DNA from: Betaproteobacteria bacterium
GTDB taxonomy: Bacteria > Pseudomonadota > Gammaproteobacteria > Burkholderiales > Rhodocyclaceae
Direction of reading: 5' to 3'
DNA: 64,000 nt
Assembly: GCA_016720065.1 (NCBI GenBank)
Contig: JADJXY010000002.1
Coordinates: 2,927,001 to 2,991,000 of the forward strand
The number at the start of each line of letters is the position of its first letter. Positions within the stretch are counted from its first letter, which is position 1. The position numbers were made by a program, and so were the translations under genes. This document shows positions 22,464 through 29,860 of this stretch, piece after piece. The notes beneath the pieces are model-generated. The model was not told where the DNA came from and made no database searches. It saw only the letters and a list, made by a program, of their open reading frames with translations.

Positions 22464-22813
22464 TCCCGCGCCGCTGCGATACCCCCGCGAGCCTGCGGCG
22501 GCACTCCTTCCGTCGCGAGCAGGGGCGCCCAGTCCGCCCCGCCTTCGGTCTGCTTTGGATGGCCGGCCCGGGGGCTTCCGCGGCGAGGCGGATTCGCGCC
22601 ATTGGAGACAGTGGTGCGATGCTCGGCCCCCAAAGCAACATTTTCTTTGCCTTTGCGTTCGCGAACGTGCATAGTGCGCGCCAGCGATTTTCAAGTAGTG
22701 TCGTTTCAGGTTCAGTACCCGCAGTTCTGCGGCGATCTTTCCGTATTCCAGCGCCGTCTTGAGTTTCGCCCCCCGGGGCTATCCCTCATTCTGTTTTTTT
22801 GGAGATTCAAGAC
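22464..22813. other. Intergenic region and long leader of cspA
   Basis: 350 bases without a credible gene. The last 130 bases before cspA are relatively T-rich and would form a long 5' leader, as is usual for cold-shock genes. A CCCCCCGGGG block and a T7 run stand just before the ribosome binding site. No classical promoter was assigned. Confidence 0.4.
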
Positions 22814-23017
22814 ATGGCAGCAGGTACCGTCAAGTGGTTCAACGATTCCAAGGGCTTCGGCTTCATCACCCCGGACGCCGGTGGTGACGATCTTTTCGCC
22901 CATTTTTCCGCCATCCAGTCCCAGGGTTTCAAGACCCTGGCGGAAGGCCAGCGCGTGACCTTCGATGTCACCACCGGTCCCAAGGGTCAGCAGGCCACCA
23001 ACATCCGCGCGGCCTGA
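22814..23017 (+). CDS. Cold-shock protein, CspA family
   Basis: A 67-residue single OB-fold protein that binds single-stranded RNA and DNA and melts RNA structure. Both ribonucleoprotein motifs are present: RNP1 KGFGFI and RNP2 DLFAHFS. It begins MAAGTVKWFNDSKG, the standard start; GGAG lies 9 bases upstream. A terminator follows at 23069. The length matches the family. Confidence 0.95.
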   Translation: MAAGTVKWFNDSKGFGFITPDAGGDDLFAHFSAIQSQGFKTLAEGQRVTFDVTTGPKGQQATNIRAA

Positions 23018-23068
23018 GCGCCGCCCTCCCGGCGCGGGTTCAGGCCTGCGCCAAAGTCCCTGGACGAG

Positions 23069-23091
23069 ACCCGGCTTTCGCCGGGTTTTTT
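23069..23091 (+). terminator. Terminator after cspA
   Basis: ACCCGGC pairs with GCCGGGT across a TTTC loop, followed by a run of T. It separates the cold-shock gene from infA. Confidence 0.9.
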
Positions 23092-23119
23092 ATTTCCGCC
23101 GGACCCCGGAGGTGCCTTC

Positions 23120-23377
23120 ATGGCCAAGGAAGAACTCATCGAAATGCAGGGCGTCGTGAACGAAGTGATGCCCGATTCCCGTTTTCTCGTCACGCTGGAC
23201 AACGGCCACACCCTGGTGGCCTACACCGCAGGCAAGATGCGCAAGCACCACATCCGCATCCTGGCCGGCGACAAGGTCTCCCTGGAGCTTTCCCCCTACG
23301 ACCTCTCCAAGGGGCGCATCACCTTCCGCCATCTGGAAGGGCGCCCGCCCATGGCGCCGCGGGGCCAGCGCCGCTGA
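23120..23377 (+). CDS. infA: Translation initiation factor IF-1
   Basis: An 85-residue S1/OB-fold protein that binds the ribosomal A site during initiation. The start MAKEELIEMQGVVNEVMPDS and the segment AGKMRKHHIRILAGDKV are diagnostic. It is slightly longer than the 72-residue E. coli protein and ends in an Arg/Pro-rich tail. Betaproteobacteria often carry two infA genes, one in the ribosomal-protein cluster and one isolated; this one, beside cspA, is probably the isolated copy. Confidence 0.95.
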   Translation: MAKEELIEMQGVVNEVMPDSRFLVTLDNGHTLVAYTAGKMRKHHIRILAGDKVSLELSPYDLSKGRITFRHLEGRPPMAPRGQRR

Positions 23378-23511
23378 AGTCCGGCCATCTTTCCTCAGGC
23401 TGGAAGGATATGCGCGGACGGGACTGCTCCCGTCGCTCCGGGCGGCCCGCGGAGCGGAAGTAGGGCACTACCCCTTCCATCCAGTGGCGGAGGGAAGGTT
23501 CACCAAGGCTC

Positions 23512-24072
23512 TCAGCCCAAGGCTTCCGGCGTATTCAGATTGCGGAAGGCGTCGGGGTCGGCGAATTCCACCCGCACCTGGCGGCGGCTCTCCTGCCAGT
23601 CGATGACCCGCCTTCCACCGGCGGCCAGATATTCCGCCAGGGGGGCTGCCAGATCGCGGCTGCACAGGCAGAAAGCCGCATGGACACGCCCTTCGGCCGT
23701 GGCGACCGCCAGTTCCGCCTGCGCTGCGAGGAGGGCCCGGTGCAGGCGGTGCACCAGATCGGCCGGAAAGAAAGGCGAATCGCAGGGGGCCGTCACCACC
23801 ATCGGCGTGCTGGCCGCGGCGAGCGCGGCGTGCAGGCCGGCCAGGGGGCCGGCGAAATCCGGGATCGCGTCGCCAATCACCGGGTATCCCAGCGTCGCGA
23901 CCTCCCGATTGCGGTTGGCGTTGATGAGGAGTGTTTCCACCTGGGGCGCCAGGCGTTCCGCCACCTGCCGCGCCAGGGGACGGCCCTCATAGTCCAGCAG
24001 TCCCTTGTCCGCACCGCCCATGCGGCGGCCGAGACCCCCAGCCAGCACGACTCCGGTGATGCCCTTCGTCAT
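23512..24072 (-). CDS. mobA: Molybdenum cofactor guanylyltransferase MobA
   Basis: The 186-residue enzyme adds GMP to molybdopterin to make the bis-MGD cofactor used by DMSO-reductase-type enzymes. The nucleotide-binding start VVLAGGLGRRMGGADKGLL and the motif APCDSPFFP are characteristic, and the C-terminus has FRNLNTPE. The start at 24072 overlaps the stop of the upstream DsrE-like gene (TGATG), so the two are coupled. A start further upstream would lie inside that gene. Confidence 0.93.
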   Translation of the reverse strand: MTKGITGVVLAGGLGRRMGGADKGLLDYEGRPLARQVAERLAPQVETLLINANRNREVATLGYPVIGDAIPDFAGPLAGLHAALAAASTPMVVTAPCDSPFFPADLVHRLHRALLAAQAELAVATAEGRVHAAFCLCSRDLAAPLAEYLAAGGRRVIDWQESRRQVRVEFADPDAFRNLNTPEALG

Positions 24073-24461
24073 CAGAACACCACGGTACGCCAGGCCGGGT
24101 CGAGGGTCCGGGCGACGAAGGCCGTGGCGCTGGCGTGTCCGGCGCACTGGGCGATCAAGGGCTCACCGGGGCCCACCCAGGCGGCGCCGGCCATGGAGCA
24201 GGCGTAGAGCTTGACGCCCTCCTGCGCCAGTTCGTCGAGAAAGCGCTGGATCGACTTCTCGCGTTCCGCCGTCGGGTAGGCGGAGGCGGCGATGCCCTCC
24301 ACCAACCAGCGTACCGCAGGCCCGGAAAAATGGATTTCCACGGCGTAATCCAGGGCTCGGGCCGCCAGGGCATGGACCAGGGGCGTGACGCAAAGGTCGG
24401 GCCGGTCGGGCGTCGCGCTGGCGATCAGAATGGCAAGGCCGGTGGGGGTATCAGTCGACAA
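24072..24461 (-). CDS. DsrE-family sulfur-relay-like protein
   Basis: A 129-residue single-domain DsrE/DsrF-like protein. It begins with a hydrophobic beta strand (GLAILIASATP) and has the family Cys in VKLYACSMAG, the residue that carries persulfide in DsrE and TusD. A TTG start at 24461 is proposed because GGAGG stands 6 bases upstream; an ATG at 24512 would add residues deep inside the preceding gene. It overlaps the GcvH-like gene upstream by 11 bases and mobA downstream by TGATG, so the three form one tight operon. A sulfur-transfer role is inferred from the Cys and the family. Confidence 0.75.
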   Translation of the reverse strand: MSTDTPTGLAILIASATPDRPDLCVTPLVHALAARALDYAVEIHFSGPAVRWLVEGIAASAYPTAEREKSIQRFLDELAQEGVKLYACSMAGAAWVGPGEPLIAQCAGHASATAFVARTLDPAWRTVVF

Positions 24462-24888
24462 AGCGGGCCTCCGGATCGAGGGTAAGGATGTGGCGACGAT
24501 AGGCCGCGCCATCGAGCAGCGCGGGCCGTTCGGCGACCCAGGCGGTCGGTTGGGCCCGCACCATCCAGCCGGTGCCGTAGGGATCGCGGTTTACCAGGGC
24601 TGGCGACGCTTCCGCCGCGTCGTTGCCCTCCAGTTGCACGAAGGAAATGGGCGCATGGATGGCGATCACCGTCTTGCGGCTTTCCACCGTCCCCATGCCG
24701 CGTCCGATGGCGACATCCGCCCCCCGGGGCTTGGCCGTGAAGGCGATGACCTCGCCGGCCAGGAAAAGCCCGAAAGCGGTGGCGCCGATACGCACTTCAC
24801 CCTCGCCGATTTCCTGCACCCACATCTCGCTGCGGGGGCAGTAAAGGCGGTCATCGGGGATGAAGCCGTGGAAGGCGCTGTGGGGCAT
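24451..24888 (-). CDS. Stand-alone GcvH-like lipoyl protein
   Basis: A 145-residue protein with the fold and spacing of glycine-cleavage H protein. The lipoylation motif is VESRKTV with Lys 72, comparable with ESVK in GcvH, and it is followed by IHAPIS as in the canonical IYAPVS. No gcvT or gcvP is nearby. Instead the gene heads an operon with a DsrE-like sulfur carrier and mobA. GcvH-like proteins next to sulfur-transfer genes are known from sHdr-type sulfur oxidation (LbpA), so an alternative lipoyl-carrier role is possible; the true function cannot be settled here. Confidence 0.75.
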   Translation of the reverse strand: MPHSAFHGFIPDDRLYCPRSEMWVQEIGEGEVRIGATAFGLFLAGEVIAFTAKPRGADVAIGRGMGTVESRKTVIAIHAPISFVQLEGNDAAEASPALVNRDPYGTGWMVRAQPTAWVAERPALLDGAAYRRHILTLDPEARFVD

Positions 24889-24983
24889 GGCCGGAGTTTA
24901 CCCGTATCGCCCTGCCTGCCGATGCTCGTTCATGCACCGTGGCGGGTCAAGCGAGCCCGCTAAATGCGGAGTACGGGGATCGA

Positions 24984-25028
24984 TGGCGCGCCTGACACGA
25001 TTCGAACGTGCGACCCCTGCCTTCGGAG
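24984..25028 (-). pseudogene. 3' half of a split tRNA-Arg(CCG) (attachment site)
   Basis: On the minus strand this is the anticodon loop CTCCGAA, the 3' anticodon stem GGCAG, the variable loop, the T arm with TTCGAAT, the 3' acceptor strand CAGGCGC and GCCA. No 5' half precedes it. Its acceptor strand pairs perfectly with the 5' half at 28407-28448 (GCGCCTG), not with the complete tRNA at 28267 (GCGCCCG). The two halves join into a perfect 77-base tRNA, so this is the host gene interrupted by a 3.4 kb insertion. Confidence 0.88.
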
Positions 25029-25413
25029 AGAACGCCCAATTTCTGTTCTTTGATGGCGACAACCTGTAAGCCCCTGCAAATTCATGGGCATAGAAAGGGG
25101 GCACCCATGACCTCTGAGCCCAGCAACGGCAAGGAAAAGTTCCACTTTAGCCCGGAAGACCACAAAAGATGTAATTTTGGTGATGTCGCCGTGTTGACCA
25201 AAATTCGACCACTGCCTTCCCCTGGGCCACGATCCGAGCCATGCCGATTCCCGCGTTAGGTGTAATTTCCACCGCCCGTCCAAGTTGACCACTTTTCGGG
25301 AATGCCGAACGCCGGTCAGCGGTAATCAGAGAACGCCGCTTTCGGTCAGCCGATACCCAACCCGCGAAGCGACCCTTGAGCGCGAAATCGTCGGATTTGG
25401 ATTGCCCGTGACC
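25029..25413. other. Non-coding left edge of the tRNA-Arg insertion
   Basis: 385 bases with no credible gene. Two copies of GTTGACCA (25193 and 25284) and paired GGTCAGC blocks (25314 and 25344) recall the repeated terminal motifs of IS21-like elements, but no transposase or second end was found. It may be decayed mobile-element sequence. Confidence 0.35.
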
Positions 25414-26866
25414 TCAATCGCCGCGCGGCTGAGTATCCAGATACTCGCCGAATTCGTCGGCAATGATGGATTCAGCCTTCGCCAGGATCTCCGGGGGAAG
25501 CTCTTCGAAGATCTTTCGTTTTCGCTGCGATATTTCACCATGCCCTTGCGCAACCAGCCGGATCAGGAGGCTTAGCTTGGGTTGCGGCAGATCGAGCCAA
25601 GCTTCCAGTCGAGCTACTGCGCTGTCGTACGCCTGCAGGTACTTGACCTCGTGTGCCAAGTCTTGCTCGACGCATTCCTCGATACAGGCCAGGATGAATT
25701 CGCAAAGTGCTGTGGCATCGAACGAGGCGTAGAGCCACCAGGGCTGATGCGACCGGATCAAGATCGTCTGACTTTCGTCGTCCAAGACATAGTCCAGAAG
25801 CGCCGTCCGAGGTTGCGAATAGGCTTTCAGTAGCCTCGAATAGATCTCCAGGGACGACAGCATCCTTGCCGAAAGTGGCAACACGACCCCGGGCGGCGTG
25901 TAGCCGGCCTGCCTGAGGATATGGTGGAGCAGGAAACGGTGAAGTCGGCCGTTTCCGTCCCGGAAGGGGTGAACGAAAACGAGGCCAAAAGCAGCGCAGG
26001 TGGCAGCGACTGCGGGATCGATCACGTTCTCGGCCCCCATCTGGGCAAGCTTGGCGACACCGTCCATCATGCTTCCCACATGGGCCGGTGCCGGGGGGAT
26101 GAAGTCCGCGACGTTCCGCAGTCGCCCGGAGCGGGACAACCAGTTCTGCGTCGTCCGGTAGCTAGCCTCCGCGACGTACTCCGAAATGATGCTGTTTTGC
26201 CAGTTGCAGAGTTGCTCCTCCGTCAGCCGGCCGGGCTCCCTGCGGATTCGAGCAGGCGTCGGAACTTTTCCGCCCGCTGCGCACTGGGCACTTCTTTTCG
26301 ATTGAGTACGTGGACCGGGTTTCGGCCAGGTACAAGTAGTCGATAGCGCGGGCGAGCACCTCGGGATCGAGGGCGGCAATCGCCTTCGTCACCTTTTCCC
26401 GCAGGCTCTTCCCCAAGAGCGTCTTGAGCTGATCGGTCAAACGAACCAAAGGGCAAAAGGCCCGAGTACCCAAAAGGTTGTTCACAACCCCGAACTGGGT
26501 ATCCGTCTCCTCGGGGCCTGTGATGTATTGCTTGGCATCGAGGACACGAACTCGCGGCGCCCCGGCCGGGAGCGTGAACTCGAAACGGGCGTCGGCAAGC
26601 CACTTGGCGAGGAATGCCGCCAAGCGTGAGTAAGAGGAAGTTGGAGATTCGGTCAGCCAACGTTGTATGGCAGCCAACGGCTCCTCATGCTCGAATAGTG
26701 CCGCCAGAACCGTCAGGTTAAGGCGCTCTCTCTTGAGCGCGAAGGCGATCACGGAGGCCAGGTCGTCGCTCTCCGCGTATCGGTTTCTTGGAATCTCTAT
26801 TCGTTCAGTGCCGTCGGCTGCAACGATGTGCTTGGCAATGCCGGTCTTGGGCGACAGCAGAAACAC
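25414..26866 (-). pseudogene. Fic-family AMPylase-like protein, two indels
   Basis: A long Fic/DOC protein. The catalytic loop HPFRDGNGRLHR is intact, with the His that activates the target hydroxyl and the DGNGR anion-binding site. A helical region upstream (ADFIPPAPAHVGSMM) is typical of Fic proteins, and the C-terminus (after ASFDATALCEFIL) looks like a regulatory helical domain. The N-terminal third (from FLLSPKTGIAKHI) lies in another frame; missing bases near 26298 and 26240 explain the two shifts. The open frame continues to 26947 without an ATG, so the true start (probably near WRPLGYQAL at about 26930) may also be damaged. Fic proteins usually transfer AMP to target proteins and often act as toxins or regulators; no antitoxin gene is adjacent. 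Confidence 0.78.
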
Positions 26867-27041
26867 CTGGTCCAGCGGGGGGACCTGAAGTTGATATCGT
26901 TGGATTAGCGCTTGGTAGCCCAGCGGTCTCCATGGTTTCGGTAACCTCTACCTGTATTTCACAAATTGCTACTGTGAATCGAAACAATTACCGAACAGTC
27001 TACCAATAAAACTTCTACATGGGTTACCGGAAAGGCTACCC

Positions 27042-27209
27042 ATGACCATATACATTCCCGAAATATCTACTGACCTCCCAGCGGAGCTAAGCGACCAAAT
27101 CAGCAGGCTACCCGTTGAGTATCATCGGCGCAGTCAGGGAAGGCTGCGGATTTTTGGATTTCGGCGCCGCTATGATAAATTGGCAAAATCTCGTCAACTT
27201 ATGCAATAA
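27042..27209 (+). CDS. Small basic protein of unknown function
   Basis: A 55-residue open frame starting MTIYIPEISTDLPAELSDQI and ending in an Arg-rich stretch (GRLRIFGFRRRYDKLAKSR). GGAAAGG stands 6-7 bases before the ATG. It lies in an AT-richer pocket of the insertion and ends three bases before the next open frame, suggesting a short operon. The basic tail could bind nucleic acid, but no family was recognised. Confidence 0.45.
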   Translation: MTIYIPEISTDLPAELSDQISRLPVEYHRRSQGRLRIFGFRRRYDKLAKSRQLMQ

Positions 27210-27212
27210 GTC

Positions 27213-27737
27213 TTGTACCTTCAGCCCGCCATCATCGGTGACAGCATCTGTCGGACGATCGTTTCGATCATCCTTCGGGGCGAAGCATTCATCGCCGGCA
27301 TCGTGTCGTGGCCGTACAAGATGGTCGTCCTTGGTCTCGCAGTCTTATCCTTGACGACTGTACAAGCGAATACCGAAACCGCACCGCACGAGAAGATGTT
27401 TTGTCAGGACGTGTCCGATGAACTTGGCAGCACACAGGGGTTCATCGCGCCGGCGTTCTTCTCGATGCTTCTGTTGTTCGGTACCGCATACTCGATGGCC
27501 CTCGGTGCTGGTACTAGCGCTGACTTCGCGGCCTTGCTCCAGGTATTTCAGATCACGACTTTCCTCGCAATCATCTGCGTCATCTGGCTTGCGTGCGAGA
27601 TCAGCTGCCGCGCAAATGAAAACATCCGGCTGCCCCGGCAGCCTCACAGGAAGCGCGATTGCGTCGTCAAGAGTTACCTGAACGACCGTGATCTGATCGT
27701 CCAAGTCCCTCCTCCCAAACCAGTTCTCCTCGCATGA
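27213..27737 (+). CDS. Predicted membrane protein, unknown function
   Basis: 174 residues from a TTG start, with three hydrophobic segments: MVVLGLAVLSLTTVQA, IAPAFFSMLLLFGTAYSMAL and FLAIICVIWLACEI. A charged cytoplasmic-looking tail (RLPRQPHRKRD) follows. An internal ATG at 27321 directly before the first segment is an alternative start and would make that segment a signal peptide. The opposite strand is also open (27345-27821) but its product is highly charged and irregular, so this strand is preferred. Not recognised. Confidence 0.45.
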   Translation: MYLQPAIIGDSICRTIVSIILRGEAFIAGIVSWPYKMVVLGLAVLSLTTVQANTETAPHEKMFCQDVSDELGSTQGFIAPAFFSMLLLFGTAYSMALGAGTSADFAALLQVFQITTFLAIICVIWLACEISCRANENIRLPRQPHRKRDCVVKSYLNDRDLIVQVPPPKPVLLA

Positions 27738-27838
27738 CCTAGTCCCAGGGGCCTCGCCTCCTGGATTGGACGTCGTCCTGCCGCCCACCGAGGGCGCGAC
27801 AAGCATGTCGGACGGCATCAAGGTGCTTGGAGAACAGC

Positions 27839-28105
27839 ATGTCAGATTTCAAAATTCGCTTCGCGGAAATCGCGAGCGGGTCAGTTCATACGCAAATTCC
27901 TTTGGCGAAAATTCTTGGATTTCATCCAGAGGTAGAAAACTCCCTGGTAGACGGCTACCCAACTCGAGTCGACGACCCCAGGAAACTCGACCCCGTTGTC
28001 GTCGGCTGGGTATTGAAGACGACGCCCCTCGTGGTCGTCGAGTCAACGGGTAGAAAAAACGTGGGCCACGAATGGGCCAATTCTGGGCCAGCCGTGGGCC
28101 ACTAG
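27839..28105 (+). CDS. Hypothetical protein, 88 residues
   Basis: Starts MSDFKIRFAEIASGSVHTQI with GGAG about 7 bases upstream. The sequence is hydrophilic with no signal peptide or membrane segment and ends near the inner edge of the tRNA copy. The last 15 residues (GRKNVGHEWANSGPAV) include repeated GGGCCA-type DNA and may be read-through of non-coding sequence. No family recognised. Confidence 0.45.
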   Translation: MSDFKIRFAEIASGSVHTQIPLAKILGFHPEVENSLVDGYPTRVDDPRKLDPVVVGWVLKTTPLVVVESTGRKNVGHEWANSGPAVGH

Positions 28106-28266
28106 AGTTCCGCCCGAAAATCGATGACCTCTGCACTGCTGGCCAATATCGGTGTGCGGAATCGATCCAAATGCATTTGGTATCGCAACTGGGCCACCAA
28201 AAACCGGCGACAACCGCGGTGGGTTGCGATGCAAATACTTGCAACTCGTTGTTTTGTAATTGCTTT

Positions 28267-28344
28267 TGGCGCGCCCGACACGATTCGAACGTGCGACCCC
28301 CCGCCTTCGGAGGGCAGTACTCTATCCAGCTGAGCTACGGGCGC
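28267..28344 (-). tRNA. tRNA-Arg(CCG), complete copy carried by the insertion
   Basis: Acceptor strands GCGCCCG and CGGGCGC, D arm GCTC...GAGT, anticodon loop CTCCGAA with anticodon CCG (reads CGG), T loop TTCGAAT and an encoded CCA are all present. The written sequence is 78 bases, with a six-base variable region after a G6 run; the interrupted host copy has five, so one G is probably extra. The anticodon stem has one G-T pair. It should supply the arginine tRNA lost when the host copy was split. Confidence 0.93.
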
Positions 28345-28406
28345 GTGGGCCAAACTTTACAACAAGAGCAGTAGTCACTTTTCCTCGGCGCCACCGAATG
28401 ACTACT

Positions 28407-28448
28407 GCCTTCGGAGGGCAGTACTCTATCCAGCTGAGCTACAGGCGC
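28407..28448 (-). pseudogene. 5' half of the split host tRNA-Arg(CCG)
   Basis: On the minus strand it runs GCGCCTG, TA, D arm, anticodon 5' stem CTGCC, loop CTCCGAA and GGC, then leaves tRNA sequence. It differs from the complete copy by one base, and that base (T instead of C in the acceptor) is compensated by A in the 3' half at 24984-25028. The two were therefore one gene. Its promoter should now transcribe into the intact tRNA 62 bases downstream. Confidence 0.88.
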
Positions 28449-28632
28449 TTTGGGCCACGAGTGGCTTGGGTTCACGGGCGTGCGCCGCGGCGCGGCGATC
28501 CGGGGCGCTGAACCGACGTTCCGGAAGGCGGCAAGGATAGCGGTTTTGCCCCCCGGAGTCCATGGCGGCGGTGCGGAAACGGGCGCAAGCCTTTATAATT
28601 CCGCGCTTTACCCCCCATTAAGGACAATAACT

Positions 28633-29075
28633 ATGGCCGAATCCCATTCTTCCAAGTCCATCATGGTCGCGAGCATTGTCGTCGCCGTGGTCGGGATTGC
28701 TCTTATCGTTCCCCTGTCCCTCAAGGGCGACAGGTCCGCTGCCCAGTCCGGCAGTTCCGACGCCGCCGACGTGCGCATCCAGCCCGTCGCCAAGTTCGAA
28801 TTGCAGAAGGCTGCCGCGGCGACCGGTGGCGCGCCCAAGGATGGTCCCACGGTGTACAACTCGGTGTGCGGTGCCTGCCACAACTCGGGTGTCGCCAATG
28901 CCCCCAAGGCGGGCGACAAGGGCGCCTGGGGCCCCGCATCGGCCAGGGCAAGGATGCCCTGTACAAGAGCGCTCTGGGAGGCAAGGGCGCCATGCCGCCC
29001 AAGGGGGGCGCCGCCGATCTTTCCGACGCCGAAATCAAGGCAGCGGTCGATCATCTGGTGGGCTTGGCCAAGTAA
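28633..29075 (+). pseudogene. Cytochrome c5-like monohaem cytochrome, one indel
   Basis: A membrane-anchored or secreted c-type cytochrome. It starts MAESHSSKSIMVASIVVAVV (single N-terminal membrane segment). One haem site CGACH lies in VYNSVCGACHNSG, and the axial Met region KGAMPPKGG is near the C-terminus. One base is missing at about 28936, after GAWGP; the rest continues in the next frame as RIGQGKDALYKSALGG to 29075. Restored length is about 147 residues, typical of the cytochrome c5 family, which shuttles electrons in the periplasm to terminal oxidases or reductases. AGGA precedes the ATG. Confidence 0.85.
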
Positions 29076-29099
29076 GGCGCGGCTTCGCCGGATTTGCAG

Positions 29100-29124
29100 C
29101 GGGAGGCTTGGGCCTCCCGTTTGC
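29100..29124 (+). terminator. Weak terminator after the cytochrome gene
   Basis: GGGAGGC pairs with GCCTCCC across a short TTGG loop, followed by GTTTGCGTT. The stem is strong but the T run is poor. Confidence 0.6.
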
Positions 29125-29141
29125 GTTGACGGGTTCGACGC

Positions 29142-29168
29142 AAAAAAGGGCGCCCCGAGGGGCGCCCT
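29142..29168 (-). terminator. Terminator for the 29212-29640 gene
   Basis: On the minus strand AGGGCGCC pairs with GGCGCCCT and is followed by six T. It faces the plus-strand terminator at 29100, so the two convergent genes are separated. Confidence 0.85.
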
Positions 29169-29211
29169 GCCGGGCCGGCGTTTGGAGGGCCGGCAGCGGC
29201 TGCGGGAGGGT

Positions 29212-29640
29212 TTACTTCTTGGCCGGTTCCGGGGTCTTGGCGGCTTCGGTCTTGGCCGGCTCGGCCTTCTTGACTTCGGCGGGTTTGGCTTCGGCCGGCT
29301 TCGCGTCGGCGGGCTTGGCTTCGGCCAGCTTCACCGTGGCGGTGCTCTCGGACTTGGCCTGGGGAGCGCTATCGGCCTTGGCGTGGGGCTCGGTCTTCTT
29401 GACCTGCTTGTGGGCGTGCTTGTGTTGCTTGGGCGTTGCGGCGGCCTTCTTGGCCTCGGTGGGGGCAGCGGTTTCCTTGGCGGCTTCGGGAGCCTTGCTC
29501 TCGGCCTTGGGTGCTTCGGCCTTCTGGACGGCGGCACCCGGAGCGGCGGCGGGCTTGGCTTCGGGTGCCGGCTTGGCGTCGGCGGCGTGGGCGATGCCGA
29601 AGGCGGCGGCAAGGGCGAGGGCGATCAGTTGCTTGGTCAT
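29212..29640 (-). CDS. Secreted Ala/Lys/Pro-rich low-complexity protein
   Basis: 142 residues with a signal peptide (MTKQLIALALAAAFGIAHA, cleavage before ADAKP). A repetitive body of KPAEAKPAEVKKAEPAK-like units follows, with a His/Lys stretch KQHKHAHKQVKK in the middle. AGGAGAAAACC precedes the ATG. No domain is recognisable. Low-complexity basic periplasmic proteins of this kind are common beside cell-envelope genes; the His cluster might bind metal. The composition makes database matches unreliable. Confidence 0.65.
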   Translation of the reverse strand: MTKQLIALALAAAFGIAHAADAKPAPEAKPAAAPGAAVQKAEAPKAESKAPEAAKETAAPTEAKKAAATPKQHKHAHKQVKKTEPHAKADSAPQAKSESTATVKLAEAKPADAKPAEAKPAEVKKAEPAKTEAAKTPEPAKK

Positions 29641-29750
29641 GGTTTTCTCCTGAGTGGGTGTCTCTGTCATTCGGCCTTGCGGGATTGCATTGCCTTGGGC
29701 CGAATAACGCCAACCGCGGCGGGCCGGTAGTCAAGAGAAGGGTAAGGCCG

Positions 29751-29815
29751 TGTAACGCCCGGTGACGGGTGTAGCGGCGCGAGATAAATCGCGGCAATGG
29801 TCGAGATAATTGACT
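29751..29815 (+). repeat. Mu-like prophage end with paired transposase-site-like repeats (end A)
   Basis: Reading inward on the plus strand the end begins TGTAACG at 29751. It has GGCGCGAGATAAAT at 29776-29789 and a second related block TCGAGATAATTG at 29801-29812, offset about 22 bases. The same arrangement, inverted, occurs at 42868-42925. Paired repeats about 22 bases apart at both termini are the pattern of MuA-type transposase binding sites. Confidence 0.65.
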
Positions 29816-29860
29816 CGACGATGACTTGCGCTCAGCCAAACAAAATTGCGCCGGGCAAAA

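Larger units (their letters stand above)
25017..28416. mobile_element. Insertion in tRNA-Arg anticodon arm, about 3.4 kb
   Basis: The insertion is bounded by a 12-base direct repeat CTGCCTTCGGAG (25017-25028 and 28405-28416), which covers the anticodon region of tRNA-Arg(CCG). The host tRNA halves lie outside it and a complete tRNA-Arg lies just inside the right edge. The cargo is a Fic protein, a 55-residue basic protein, a membrane protein and an 88-residue unknown; parts (26950-27210) are visibly AT-richer than the chromosome. No integrase was recognised, so the element may be cut down or mobilised in trans. Confidence 0.75.

Noticed and set aside
24451..24888. True glycine-cleavage H protein of the GCV system
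   Set aside because: No gcvT, gcvP or lipoate genes are adjacent, and the flanking residues differ from canonical GcvH (ISFVQLE instead of VSGEV). It was therefore called GcvH-like only.
27345..27821. Minus-strand frame of 158 codons opposite the membrane protein
   Set aside because: Its composition is irregular and charged without domain or ribosome binding site, while the plus strand encodes clean hydrophobic segments.
28124..28333. Short open frame across the tRNA-Arg gene
   Set aside because: The product segment APDTIRTCDPPPSEG is the translation of tRNA sequence, a frequent annotation artefact.
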